From Escherichia coli (GTDB lineage: Bacteria > Pseudomonadota > Gammaproteobacteria > Enterobacterales > Enterobacteriaceae): DNA of 64,000 nucleotides. A program made the translations under genes and the position numbers. Location: assembly GCF_036503815.1 (NCBI RefSeq), contig NZ_AP027764.1, forward strand, positions 1,116,001-1,180,000. Reading direction: 5' to 3'. The notes under the pieces are model-generated. The model was not told the origin of the DNA. It made no database searches and saw only the letters and a program-made list of their open reading frames with translations. Shown here piece by piece: positions 42,680-54,529 of this stretch (position 1 is the first letter of the stretch; every line of letters begins with the position of its first letter).

Positions 42680-44932
42680 ATGGCAAAAAACACATCTTGC
42701 GGTGTCCAACTGCGTATTCGTGGCAAAGTGCAGGGCGTCGGTTTTCGCCCGTTTGTCTGGCAGCTGGCACAGCAATTAAATCTTCACGGCGATGTCTGTA
42801 ATGACGGCGATGGCGTGGAAGTCCGGCTGCTGGAAGACCCGGAAACGTTTCTTGCGCAGTTGCATCAGCACTGCCCGCCGCTGGCGCGTATTGATAGCGT
42901 CGAGCGTGTACCGTTTATCTGGACGCAACTGCCCACTGAGTTCACTATCCGCCAGAGCGCAGGCGGCGTCATGAATACGCAAATTGTTCCCGATGCCGCG
43001 ACTTGTCCTGCCTGTCTTGCCGAAATGAATACCCCAGGCGAACGGCGTTATCGTTATCCGTTTATCAACTGTACCCATTGCGGCCCGCGTTTCACCATTA
43101 TTCGCGCGATGCCTTACGACCGTCCATTTACCGTGATGGCGGCGTTTCCGCTATGTCCGGCCTGCGATAAAGAATATCGCGACCCGCTCGATCGTCGCTT
43201 CCACGCCCAGCCGGTGGCCTGCCCGGAGTGTGGTCCACATCTTGAATGGCTAAGTCATGGTGAACATGCGGAACAAGAGGCGGCATTACAGGCGGCTATC
43301 GCTCAGTTAAAAATGGGCAACATTGTCGCTATCAAAGGGATTGGCGGATTTCATCTCGCCTGCGATGCGCGTAACAGTAACGCGGTGGCGACACTACGGG
43401 CGCGCAAACATCGCCCGGCGAAACCGCTGGCGGTTATGTTGCCAACGGCAGAAGGTTTGCCCGACGCTGCCCGTCAGTTGCTTACCACGCCCGCCGCGCC
43501 GATTGTACTGGTGGATAAAATATATGTTCCGGAACTTTGTGACGATATCGCCCCTGGCCTTAACGAAGTCGGGGTGATGTTGCCTGCGAATCCGCTCCAG
43601 CATTTGCTGTTACAGGAACTGCAATGCCCGCTGGTGATGACCTCCGGCAACCTGAGCGGTAAACCACCGGCTATCAGCAACGAACAGGCGCTGGAGGACT
43701 TGCAGGACATTGCCGACGGATTCTTGATTCATAACCGCGACATCGTGCAGCGGATGGATGATTCAGTGGTGCGCGAAAGTGGCGAAATGTTGCGCCGCTC
43801 GCGGGGGTATGTACCGGATGCGCTGGCTTTGCCTCCTGGCTTTAAAAATATTCCTCCTCTGCTGTGTCTCGGGGCGGATCTGAAAAATACCTTCTGTCTG
43901 GTGCGTGGTGAACAGGCGGTGTTGAGTCAACATTTGGGCGATTTAAGTGACGATGGCATTCAGATGCAGTGGCGCGAAGCGTTGCGCCTGATGCAAAACA
44001 TCTACGATTTTACTCCACAGTTTGTGGTGCATGATGCGCATCCGGGCTATGTCTCCAGCCAGTGGGCGCGTGAGATGAATCTGCCGACGCAAACGGTGTT
44101 GCATCACCATGCCCACGCGGCGGCGTGTCTGGCAGAACATCACTGGCCGCTGGATGGCGGTAATGTCATTGCTTTGACGCTCGACGGTATTGGTATGGGC
44201 GAGAACGGCGCTTTATGGGGCGGCGAGTGCCTGCGGGTGAACTATCGCGAATGCCAGCACCTGGGCGGCTTGCCAGCGGTGGCGCTTGCTGGGGGCGATT
44301 TGGCGGCGAAGCAGCCGTGGCGTAACCTGCTGGCGCAGTGCCTGCGCTTTGTGCCGGAGTGGCAGAATTACCCTGAAACGGTAAGTGTGCAACAGCAAAA
44401 CTGGAGCGTGCTGGCGCGGGCCATTGAGCGTGGAATTAACGCGCCGCTGGCGTCATCGTGCGGGCGTTTGTTCGATGCTGTGGCGGCGGCACTGGGCTGT
44501 GCGCCAGCCACGTTAAGTTATGAAGGTGAAGCGGCTTGCGCCCTTGAGGCGCTGGCGGCTTCGTGCCAGGGAGTGACGCATCCGGTGACGATGCCGCTGG
44601 TGGACAATCAACTGGATCTCGCCACTTTCTGGCAGCAGTGGCTGAACTGGCAGGCACCGGTTAATCAACGCGCGTGGGCATTTCATGATGCGCTGGCGCA
44701 GGGTTTTGCCGCGTTGATGCGTGAGCAGGCCACGATGCGTGGTATCACTACGCTGGTATTTAGCGGCGGGGTTATTCATAACCGTTTGCTGCGTGCACGT
44801 CTGGTGCATTATCTTGCTGATTTTACGTTGCTCTTCCCGCAGAGTTTACCTGCGGGGGATGGCGGGTTGTCTCTGGGGCAGGGGGTTATTGTTGCGGCCC
44901 GTTGGGTGGCGGGTGAAGTCCAGAATGGATAA
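42680..44932 (+). CDS. hypF: HypF, carbamoyltransferase for hydrogenase cyanide ligands
   Basis: HypF converts carbamoyl phosphate to a carbamoyl group on HypE. I choose the ATG at 42680 (MAKNTSCGVQLRIRGKV), giving 750 residues. The domains are an acylphosphatase-like domain (1-90, with VQGVGFRPFVWQL), two zinc-finger repeats (about 108-185: CPACLAEM, CTHCGP, CPACDKEY, CPECGP), a YrdC-like ATP-binding domain (about 200-385) and a C-terminal Kae1-like domain with HHHAHAAA (about 475-482). Confidence 0.97.
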   Translation: MAKNTSCGVQLRIRGKVQGVGFRPFVWQLAQQLNLHGDVCNDGDGVEVRLLEDPETFLAQLHQHCPPLARIDSVERVPFIWTQLPTEFTIRQSAGGVMNTQIVPDAATCPACLAEMNTPGERRYRYPFINCTHCGPRFTIIRAMPYDRPFTVMAAFPLCPACDKEYRDPLDRRFHAQPVACPECGPHLEWLSHGEHAEQEAALQAAIAQLKMGNIVAIKGIGGFHLACDARNSNAVATLRARKHRPAKPLAVMLPTAEGLPDAARQLLTTPAAPIVLVDKIYVPELCDDIAPGLNEVGVMLPANPLQHLLLQELQCPLVMTSGNLSGKPPAISNEQALEDLQDIADGFLIHNRDIVQRMDDSVVRESGEMLRRSRGYVPDALALPPGFKNIPPLLCLGADLKNTFCLVRGEQAVLSQHLGDLSDDGIQMQWREALRLMQNIYDFTPQFVVHDAHPGYVSSQWAREMNLPTQTVLHHHAHAAACLAEHHWPLDGGNVIALTLDGIGMGENGALWGGECLRVNYRECQHLGGLPAVALAGGDLAAKQPWRNLLAQCLRFVPEWQNYPETVSVQQQNWSVLARAIERGINAPLASSCGRLFDAVAAALGCAPATLSYEGEAACALEALAASCQGVTHPVTMPLVDNQLDLATFWQQWLNWQAPVNQRAWAFHDALAQGFAALMREQATMRGITTLVFSGGVIHNRLLRARLVHYLADFTLLFPQSLPAGDGGLSLGQGVIVAARWVAGEVQNG

Positions 44933-44954
44933 ACGTGTTGCATTTGGACACCAT

Positions 44955-45039
44955 TGCCGGATGCGGCGTGAACGCCTTATCCGGCCTACACATGCGCTCC
45001 CCGTAGGTCGGATAAGACGCGCCAGCGTCGCATCCGACA
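44955..45039. repeat. Pair of REP elements (BIME) between hypF and norW
   Basis: Two inverted REP units (44955-44989 and 45003-45039) with the GCCGGATGCG and CGCATCCGAC cores lie between the convergent genes hypF and norW and may serve as their 3' boundary. Confidence 0.9.
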
Positions 45040-45059
45040 TTTTGGGCACACTAGCCTGC

Positions 45060-46193
45060 CTACATCGGCAAGGTTTTCAACAATCCAAACGCCTCTTTCA
45101 TCCGATCCTCACTGACTACAAAGGCGCGAAGCTGGTCGGCATCGTCAACGCCGCGCGCCACCATTCCCTGGCTTTCGGTACAAATCTGCCAGCGCAAATC
45201 CCGACGCTGGGTTTCCCCTGCCAGATGCAGCGGTAATTCCGGCGTTTTGATTTTTACCAGCATGGCGGGAAGTTTCAGCGGTGCGTTTCCACCGAGCAAG
45301 TTCTTCGCCAGCACCATCGCGCTAAGTTGAATCGGCTGCAGGAACGGCAATACCTGACCGTTAATTTCTGCGCAATCGCCCAGCGCGTAAATATCGGCAT
45401 TACTGGTTTGCAGATAACTATCGACGCAAACGCCGCGATTAATCGTCAGCCCCGCACGTCGTGCCAGGGCGGTTTCCGGGCGCAGTCCGGTTGCGGCAAT
45501 TACCGCATCCACTTCGGTGCTGCGCTGGCGGTCCAGCGTTGCCAGAATGCCAGAATTCGTTTTTTCCAGCCCCTGCAACTGAGATTTCAACAGCAGATGA
45601 ACACCCATCTCCGTCAACCGATGCTGCAAGCGGCTGCTTACTTCCGGTGGCATTAACGACGCCAGAATACTGGCAGCGTTGTCGATCAGTGTGACCGCTT
45701 TGCCTGCCCGACAAAAATCCATCGCCAGCTCGCTACCAATCAAGCCACCGCCAACAATCAACACGCGTCGGGCATCCCGCAGTTGCGTTTCACAGGCGCG
45801 ATACTCTTGCTGACTATTTAACGTCAGGATTAACTCACGCCCGGGCACCGGCGGGACAAAGGCGTTGGCACCGGTTGCCAGCACTAGCTTGTCGTATTGC
45901 CACTGATTATTCTGGCTTTTCACCACATGGGCTTCGGCATCGATATCCGTCACCCAGGTGTGCGGAAACAGGCGCAGATTAAACTTCTCGGCAAATTCAC
46001 CCGCCGTCTGGCGGGTAAGGTCGTCGGCACGTTGCCCCTGACTGATCACATGGCTAAGATCAGGTTTGTTGTACTCATCGATGCTATCGGCGGCAATCAG
46101 GGTCAATGGAATACCGGCATCCTGTTTACGAATATTTTTCACCAGTTGGCGGGCGGCGAAGCCCGAACCAATGATCACAATGCCGTTGCTCAT
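45060..46193 (-). CDS. norW: NorW, NADH:flavorubredoxin reductase
   Basis: NorW transfers electrons from NADH to the rubredoxin domain of NorV. The 377 residues have an N-terminal FAD site (IIGSGFAARQLVKNIRK, about 6-22) and an NAD site (RVLIVGGGLIGSELAMDFCR, about 142-161). The FAD-contacting DIYALGDCAEI follows near 268. It overlaps norV by 4 nt. Confidence 0.97.
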   Translation of the reverse strand: MSNGIVIIGSGFAARQLVKNIRKQDAGIPLTLIAADSIDEYNKPDLSHVISQGQRADDLTRQTAGEFAEKFNLRLFPHTWVTDIDAEAHVVKSQNNQWQYDKLVLATGANAFVPPVPGRELILTLNSQQEYRACETQLRDARRVLIVGGGLIGSELAMDFCRAGKAVTLIDNAASILASLMPPEVSSRLQHRLTEMGVHLLLKSQLQGLEKTNSGILATLDRQRSTEVDAVIAATGLRPETALARRAGLTINRGVCVDSYLQTSNADIYALGDCAEINGQVLPFLQPIQLSAMVLAKNLLGGNAPLKLPAMLVKIKTPELPLHLAGETQRRDLRWQICTESQGMVARGVDDADQLRAFVVSEDRMKEAFGLLKTLPM

Positions 46194-47629
46194 TTTGCCT
46201 CCGATGCCAGTTCGTCAAAGACGTCTTTGCCAAGGGAGCATTCCGGGCACAGGAAGTTATCCGGGACTTCACTCCACGGCGTTCCTGGCGCAACGTCCTG
46301 CATTGGCTCGCCTTTTGCCGGATCGTAAATCCACTGGCAGACACTGCACTGCATCCGCGGACCGAGATCAGCCATCGTGGTGGCACAGGTTTCTTCTTTA
46401 ACCACTGTATTCACCGTGCTTTGCGGCAGCGGTGCGAGCGCCCACTGACGGGCGATTTCACGACCGTGTTCACGGCATAACTCCAGCGCGTCCTGGTCCG
46501 GTCGCCATTTGGCTTTCAGGCTAAGCGACATTTCGAAACCCGCATCTTGCAGGCGCGTGGAAAGACGATCCACGGCACCGCCGCTCCAGCCGTGAGAGCC
46601 GAAAGCACTGGCGCGTTTGTTACGGAAGCGTAATCCGGTCATCTCCTCCACCAGCCCAGCGATTTTCGGCATCATCACGTTATTCATCGTCGACGTGCCG
46701 ACCAGCACGCCTTTTGAGCGGAAGACATTGGTCAGGATTTCGTTTTTATCGCTTCGGGCGACGTTGAAAATTTTCACCGCTACGCGCGGGTCGGTTTCCG
46801 CTATCCCCTGGGCGATAGCGTCAGCCATCATGCGGGTGTTATTCGACATGGTGTCGTAGAAAATGGTGATTCTGTCTTCCTGATAATCCGCCGCCCATTT
46901 CAGGTACAGCTCGACAATTTGCGTCGGGTTATCGCGCCATACCACGCCGTGAGAGGTCGCTATCATATCGACTGGCAAGTTAAAGCCCAGGATCTCGGTA
47001 ATTTTCGGCGTTACCAGGCGGCTGAACGGTGTCAGGATATTGGCGTAGTAACGCTGACACTGCTCGAAAAGCTCGGTCTGATCCACTTCATCGTTGAACA
47101 GATGCTCGTCGCAGTAGTGCTGACCGAAAGCATCGTTACTGAACAGCACCGCGTCGCCCGTCAGGTAAGTCATCATGCTGTCCGGCCAGTGCAGCATTGG
47201 CGTTTCGACAAAAATGAGCTGTTTGCCGTTGCCGATATCCAGCGTGTCACCAGTTTTCACCACATTAAAATTCCACTCCGGATGATGGTGATGACCATTT
47301 ATTGAGTCGATAGCGTTGGCAGTACAATAGATCGGCGTATCGGGAATTTGCGCCATCAGTTCGGTCAGCGCCCCGGCGTGATCCTCTTCAGCATGGTTAA
47401 TTACGATGTAATCGATATCCGCCAGATCGATTTCATTCCGCAGGTTCTGTACAAATTCGCGGCTGAATTTATGGTCGACGGTGTCGATCAGTACGTTTTT
47501 TTCTTCGCGGATGAGGTAGCTGTTGTAACTGCTGCCGCGCAGCGTTTTATATTCTGTACCGTGAAAATCACGCACTTCCCAGTCACGTTGACCAACCCAA
47601 TGAATGTTATTTTTCACCACAATAGACAT
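46190..47629 (-). CDS. norV: NorV, flavorubredoxin nitric oxide reductase
   Basis: NorV reduces nitric oxide to nitrous oxide under anaerobic conditions. The 479 residues have three domains: a metallo-beta-lactamase-like diiron domain with NHAEEDHAG (about 78-86), a flavodoxin domain (about 255-395, FYDTMSNNTRMMADAI) and a rubredoxin domain (about 423-475, CSVCQWIYDP and CPECS). The gene is complete; it does not carry the internal deletion reported in some O157:H7 strains. It is activated by NorR. Confidence 0.97.
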   Translation of the reverse strand: MSIVVKNNIHWVGQRDWEVRDFHGTEYKTLRGSSYNSYLIREEKNVLIDTVDHKFSREFVQNLRNEIDLADIDYIVINHAEEDHAGALTELMAQIPDTPIYCTANAIDSINGHHHHPEWNFNVVKTGDTLDIGNGKQLIFVETPMLHWPDSMMTYLTGDAVLFSNDAFGQHYCDEHLFNDEVDQTELFEQCQRYYANILTPFSRLVTPKITEILGFNLPVDMIATSHGVVWRDNPTQIVELYLKWAADYQEDRITIFYDTMSNNTRMMADAIAQGIAETDPRVAVKIFNVARSDKNEILTNVFRSKGVLVGTSTMNNVMMPKIAGLVEEMTGLRFRNKRASAFGSHGWSGGAVDRLSTRLQDAGFEMSLSLKAKWRPDQDALELCREHGREIARQWALAPLPQSTVNTVVKEETCATTMADLGPRMQCSVCQWIYDPAKGEPMQDVAPGTPWSEVPDNFLCPECSLGKDVFDELASEAK

Positions 47630-47676
47630 AGCAACCTCAATTTATTCAGCGTGTTCTAAAAAGATGTCTTGTTAAT

Positions 47677-47693
47677 TGCAGATTGCGTGCCAG
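47677..47693 (-). promoter_or_regulatory. Sigma-54 promoter of norVW
   Basis: On the minus strand CTGGCACGCAATCTGCA is a strong -24/-12 element (TGGCAC and TGCA), about 48 nt before the norV ATG. Confidence 0.88.
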
Positions 47694-47747
47694 TTTTTTA
47701 TCTGATTGTTTTTACTATATAAATAAAATTATGCTCATTAATGAGTA

Positions 47748-47803
47748 GTCAAAATGACTATCAATCAAATGGTCGATATGACAATATCTATAGTCAAATT
47801 GAC
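47748..47803. promoter_or_regulatory. Three NorR binding sites
   Basis: Three GTC-N5-GAC inverted repeats are spaced evenly: GTCAAAATGAC (47748-47758), GTCGATATGAC (47772-47782) and GTCAAATTGAC (47793-47803). They lie upstream of the sigma-54 promoter of norV and just before the norR ATG. They match the known trio of NorR enhancer sites required for norVW activation. Confidence 0.92.
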
Positions 47804-47815
47804 AGTGAGGCAAAG

Positions 47816-49330
47816 ATGAGTTTTTCCGTTGATGTGCTGGCGAATATCGCCATCGAATTGCAGCGTGGGATTGGTCATCAGGATCGTTTTCAGCGCCTGA
47901 TCACCACGTTGCGTCAGGTGCTGGAGTGCGATGCGTCTGCGTTGCTACGTTACGACTCGCGGCAGTTTATTCCGCTTGCCATCGACGGACTGGCGAAGGA
48001 TGTACTCGGTAGACGCTTTGCCCTGGAAGGGCATCCGCGGCTGGAAGCGATAGCCCGCGCCGGGGACGTGGTGCGTTTTCCCGCAGACAGCGAATTGCCC
48101 GATCCCTATGACGGTTTGATTCCCGGGCAGGAGAGTCTGAAGGTTCACGCCTGCGTTGGTCTACCGCTGTTTGCTGGACAAAACCTGATTGGCGCATTGA
48201 CGCTCGACGGGATGCAGCCCGATCAGTTCGATGTTTTCAGCGATGAAGAGTTACGGCTGATTGCCGCTCTGGCGGCGGGGGCGTTAAGCAATGCGCTGCT
48301 GATTGAACAACTGGAAAGTCAGAATATGCTGCCGGGCGATGCCGCGCCATTTGAAGCGGTGAAACAGACGCAGATGATCGGTCTGTCGCCAGGCATGACG
48401 CAACTGAAAAAAGAGATTGAGATTGTGGCGGCGTCCGATCTCAACGTCCTGATCAGCGGTGAGACGGGAACCGGTAAGGAGCTGGTGGCGAAAGCGATTC
48501 ATGAAGCCTCGCCACGGGCGGTGAATCCGCTGGTCTATCTCAACTGTGCCGCACTGCCGGAAAGTGTGGCGGAAAGTGAACTGTTCGGGCATGTGAAAGG
48601 GGCGTTTACTGGCGCTATCAGTAACCGCAGCGGGAAGTTTGAAATGGCGGATAACGGCACGCTGTTTCTGGATGAGATCGGCGAGTTGTCGTTGGCATTG
48701 CAGGCCAAGCTGCTGAGGGTGTTGCAGTATGGCGATATTCAGCGCGTTGGCGATGACCGTAGTTTGCGGGTCGATGTGCGCGTGCTGGCGGCGACTAACC
48801 GCGACTTGCGCGAAGAGGTGCTGGCAGGGCGATTCCGCGCCGATTTGTTTCATCGCCTGAGCGTGTTTCCACTTTCGGTGCCACCGCTGCGTGAGCGGGG
48901 CGATGATGTCATTCTGCTGGCGGGGTATTTCTGCGAGCAGTGTCGTTTGCGGCTGGGGCTCTCCCGCGTGGTATTAAGTGCCGGGGCGCGGAATTTATTG
49001 CAACACTATAGTTTTCCGGGAAACGTGCGCGAACTGGAACATGCTATTCATCGGGCGGTGGTGCTGGCGAGAGCGACCCGCAGCGGCGATGAAGTGATTC
49101 TTGAAGCGCAACATTTTGCTTTTCCTGAGGTGACATTGCCGCCGCCAGAAGTGACGGCGGTGCCCGTCGTTAAGCAAAACCTGCGTGAAGCGACAGAAGC
49201 GTTCCAGCGTGAAACTATTCGCCAGGCGCTGGCACAAAATCATCACAACTGGGCTGCCAGCGCACGGATGCTGGAAACCGACGTCGCCAACTTGCATCGG
49301 TTGGCGAAACGTCTGGGGCTGAAGGATTAA
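47816..49330 (+). CDS. norR: NorR, nitric-oxide-sensing sigma-54 activator
   Basis: NorR senses NO through a mononuclear iron in its N-terminal GAF domain (about 1-170). It activates norVW through its AAA+ domain (about 187-425, with GETGTGKE and GAFTGA). A Fis-type helix-turn-helix forms the C-terminus (about 455-504). I choose the ATG at 47816 (MSFSVDVLANIA), giving 504 residues. The frame is open 25 codons upstream, but that stretch is the NorR operator trio. Its last 4 nt overlap the convergent gutQ. Confidence 0.96.
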   Translation: MSFSVDVLANIAIELQRGIGHQDRFQRLITTLRQVLECDASALLRYDSRQFIPLAIDGLAKDVLGRRFALEGHPRLEAIARAGDVVRFPADSELPDPYDGLIPGQESLKVHACVGLPLFAGQNLIGALTLDGMQPDQFDVFSDEELRLIAALAAGALSNALLIEQLESQNMLPGDAAPFEAVKQTQMIGLSPGMTQLKKEIEIVAASDLNVLISGETGTGKELVAKAIHEASPRAVNPLVYLNCAALPESVAESELFGHVKGAFTGAISNRSGKFEMADNGTLFLDEIGELSLALQAKLLRVLQYGDIQRVGDDRSLRVDVRVLAATNRDLREEVLAGRFRADLFHRLSVFPLSVPPLRERGDDVILLAGYFCEQCRLRLGLSRVVLSAGARNLLQHYSFPGNVRELEHAIHRAVVLARATRSGDEVILEAQHFAFPEVTLPPPEVTAVPVVKQNLREATEAFQRETIRQALAQNHHNWAASARMLETDVANLHRLAKRLGLKD

Positions 49331-50292
49331 ATAATCCCGGCCTGATAGAAATCCTGCAGGTTAATTGCGCCGACGAGTTTGCCGTTTTCATCTACCACCG
49401 GTGCGGCGGTGATTTTGCGCTTCATCAGGATCTCTTTGGCGTCGATGGCGCGACTTTGCGATAGCAACGTCGTGCCGCCTGCCGTCATCGCTTCATTAAC
49501 TGGCGTGGTGAGTGCACCGCCGCCAACCAGCCAGCGACGTAAATCCCCGTCGGTAAAGACGCCTTTCACCAGCCGTTGATCGTCGCACACGGCTACCAGT
49601 CCCAGACCGGTGCGACTAAGTTCCAGCATCGCATCCATCACGCTGGCGGTTAACGCCACCTGCGGGATGGTGTCATCACGGCGCATCAGATGATGCACTT
49701 TGTTCAGCAAGCGAGCGCCCAGAGCCCCAGCTGGGTGGGAGCGGGCAAAATCTTCTTCATTAAATCCGCGCGCCTGCATGACCGCCATCGCCAGCGCGTC
49801 GCCCATCATCAGGGTATTCACGGTGCTGGAGGTCGGCGCAAGGTGCATCGGGCAGGCTTCGCGTTCTACAGAGATATCCAGCACCGCTTTCGCCGCCAGG
49901 CCCAGCGGTGATGTCGGTTTACCGGTCATCGCCAGCAGCGCGATAGATTTGTCTTCCAGACGCGGAATAATCAGATCCAGTTCCTTTGCGCCACCGGAGT
50001 AAGAGATAAACAGCATCACATCGCGGCTTTCAATCATCCCCAGATCGCCGTGCAGTGCCTCTGCCGGATGAACAAAAAAGGCAGGTGTGCCGGTGCTGGC
50101 AAGCGTTGCGGCGATTTTCTTACCAATGTGGCCCGATTTGCCAATTCCCGAAACCACCACTTTGCCTTCGCAGTGCAGGATGATATTGGCGGCGCGAACA
50201 AAATCATCGCCCAGACGTTCTGGTAAACGGCTTGCTTCCTGCAACTCCAGCATTAACGTCTGACGTCCCGCGTTCAGTAGTGCTTCACTCAT
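49327..50292 (-). CDS. gutQ: GutQ, D-arabinose 5-phosphate isomerase
   Basis: GutQ interconverts ribulose 5-phosphate and arabinose 5-phosphate, a paralogue of KdsD. The 321 residues have an N-terminal SIS sugar-isomerase domain (about 30-180, VVSGIGKSGHIGKKIAATLASTGTPAFFVHPAEALHGDLG). Two CBS domains follow (about 200-321). The gene overlaps srlR by 8 nt and is the distal gene of the sorbitol operon. Confidence 0.97.
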   Translation of the reverse strand: MSEALLNAGRQTLMLELQEASRLPERLGDDFVRAANIILHCEGKVVVSGIGKSGHIGKKIAATLASTGTPAFFVHPAEALHGDLGMIESRDVMLFISYSGGAKELDLIIPRLEDKSIALLAMTGKPTSPLGLAAKAVLDISVEREACPMHLAPTSSTVNTLMMGDALAMAVMQARGFNEEDFARSHPAGALGARLLNKVHHLMRRDDTIPQVALTASVMDAMLELSRTGLGLVAVCDDQRLVKGVFTDGDLRRWLVGGGALTTPVNEAMTAGGTTLLSQSRAIDAKEILMKRKITAAPVVDENGKLVGAINLQDFYQAGII

Positions 50293-51058
50293 TGCTCTCT
50301 CCGGTTATGATCACATCGATCCCTTTCTCTTCCAGCGCCTGACGAAACGCCGGATCGATACCTGCGTCGGTAATCAGCTTATCGACGCTTTCAAGACTAC
50401 AAACCACGTTGGGGCTTTTACGGCCAAACTTCGATGAGTCAGCCATCAAAATCACTTCGCGCGCGGCATTACACATCGCTTTACTGACGGTATAGACCTC
50501 GTTGAAGGTGGTTACGCCTGCATTGAGATCGATGCCATCGGTGCCCATAAACAATTTATCGAAGCTGAAATGTTCGAAGGCGTTCTCTGCCAGCTGCCCG
50601 TGAAATGAGGCCGATTTTTTACGAAATGTGCCGCCTGGCATCAGGATAGTTTGTTCGTTATCCAGTTCGGATAGCGCATTGACGATGTGCAGGCTGTTGG
50701 TCATCACCGTGATGTTATTAAAGCGCGAGAGCAGGGGCACCATCTGTAATACAGTACTTCCAGCATCAAGAATGATTGAATCGCCATCATGAATAAAACT
50801 GACGGCAGCTTCTGCAATCAGCTCTTTCTTGTGGGTGTTGATGAGTGTTTTATGATCGATAGGCGGATCGGATTCCTCTTTATTCAACACCACTCCGCCA
50901 TAAGTACGAATGACGGTTCCTGCATGTTCCAGAATGACCAGATCTTTGCGAATGGTTGTGCCTGTGGTGTCAAAGTATTGCGCCAATTCTTCAACCGAGC
51001 ATTTCCCCTGCTTTTGCAGGTACTCCAGAATGGCGGCCTGACGCTGACGAGGTTTCAT
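50285..51058 (-). CDS. srlR: SrlR (GutR), DeoR-family repressor of the sorbitol operon
   Basis: SrlR represses srl genes in the absence of glucitol. The 257 residues begin with a DeoR helix-turn-helix (MKPRQRQAAILEYLQKQGKCSVEELAQYFDTTGTTIRKDL region, 1-40). The phosphosugar-sensing domain (about 75-235) has the family ILDAGSTVLQMVPLL motif. It lies between gutM and gutQ on the minus strand. Confidence 0.96.
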   Translation of the reverse strand: MKPRQRQAAILEYLQKQGKCSVEELAQYFDTTGTTIRKDLVILEHAGTVIRTYGGVVLNKEESDPPIDHKTLINTHKKELIAEAAVSFIHDGDSIILDAGSTVLQMVPLLSRFNNITVMTNSLHIVNALSELDNEQTILMPGGTFRKKSASFHGQLAENAFEHFSFDKLFMGTDGIDLNAGVTTFNEVYTVSKAMCNAAREVILMADSSKFGRKSPNVVCSLESVDKLITDAGIDPAFRQALEEKGIDVIITGESNE

Positions 51059-51124
51059 GGGCGTGATTACCTGATTTAGGTTTCAAAATGATAACTTCGC
51101 AAGCTAGTAACATTCACAACGAAA

Positions 51125-51484
51125 TTATCCACGTTTCAGTTTAAGCGCCAATGATAGAGCATTCTGTGATAGTGGATCATGGGGAAAGATCACATCGGGC
51201 TGTAAATCAGCAGAATGCATGCCCGTAATTGCGGGAATTTTTTGCGGTCGGGCGAAGACAGTCAGTCCTTTCATAAACAAGGTGTCGACGATGCGCTGCT
51301 GATCGTCCAGGGCGATGGCGACCACGACCCGCGGTTTAAAGCGCCCGCTGGAACGGCCCACGCCAACCCGCCCTTGCTGGCATAGTGTGTCGAAGGCACG
51401 GTTAAAACGAGAAATTTGCCAGCCGCCTAAGGCCAGTTGCGCACACCAGGCGATAACGGCGACGGTGATGAGTGCAGATACCAT
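51125..51484 (-). CDS. gutM: GutM, activator of the sorbitol operon
   Basis: GutM is a 119-residue protein reported to activate srl expression. Its first 20 residues are hydrophobic (VSALITVAVIAWCAQLALGGW), which suggests membrane association. It has no known DNA-binding motif, so its mechanism is unclear. It is separated from srlD by about 105 nt that contain a REP-like unit and a hairpin. Confidence 0.93.
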   Translation of the reverse strand: MVSALITVAVIAWCAQLALGGWQISRFNRAFDTLCQQGRVGVGRSSGRFKPRVVVAIALDDQQRIVDTLFMKGLTVFARPQKIPAITGMHSADLQPDVIFPHDPLSQNALSLALKLKRG

Positions 51485-51515
51485 AACCTCTCCTTAATGT
51501 AGTGGCGGAAGTCCT

Positions 51516-51583
51516 GTAGGCCTGATCAACGTAGCGCATCAGGCATTTTATGAGTCACGCGGAGATCCTTAAAGGATCTCCGC
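51516..51583. repeat. REP-like unit and hairpin between srlD and gutM
   Basis: GTAGGCCTGATCAACG...GCATCAGGCA (51516-51545) is REP-like. It is followed by a perfect GCGGAGATCC/GGATCTCCGC hairpin (51559-51583) adjacent to the srlD stop. Such structures can lower downstream expression or protect the upstream mRNA of an operon. Confidence 0.75.
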
Positions 51584-51589
51584 TGTTAA

Positions 51590-52744
<1,155 letters not shown>

Positions 52745-52754
52745 GTTTCAGCCT

Positions 52755-54292
<1,538 letters not shown>

Positions 54293-54320
54293 TTATTGTT
54301 TTATTACCAAACGGCAACCT

Positions 54321-54368
54321 AATATAATCAGATTGAAAGATTTAAAAGTGTTATTTTGATCGCAAAAT
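54321..54368 (-). promoter_or_regulatory. Putative srl operon promoter region
   Basis: On the minus strand TATATT (54326-54321) could serve as the -10, about 50 nt before srlA. ATTTTGCGATCAAAAT (54368-54353) is a partial palindrome upstream, in the position where the CRP site of this operon is expected. The match to the CRP consensus is weak. Confidence 0.4.
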
Positions 54369-54529
54369 GAAAGATAAATATTTTAATTTGAAAGTTTGTA
54401 TAAAAGGATAGTGAGGCGGATGAGTTGAGTTATGTAAAGTCCGTATCGGGCAGTGACTACCGCTTCCTTGTGCAGGGCGGGATGCTTTACCATACTTGCC
54501 CCTGGTTGAATTTGTTAAATGGACCCCTC

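Noticed and set aside
46190..47629. Possible internal deletion in norV as described for some O157:H7 strains
   Set aside because: The protein is complete at 479 residues, with diiron, flavodoxin and rubredoxin domains in order.
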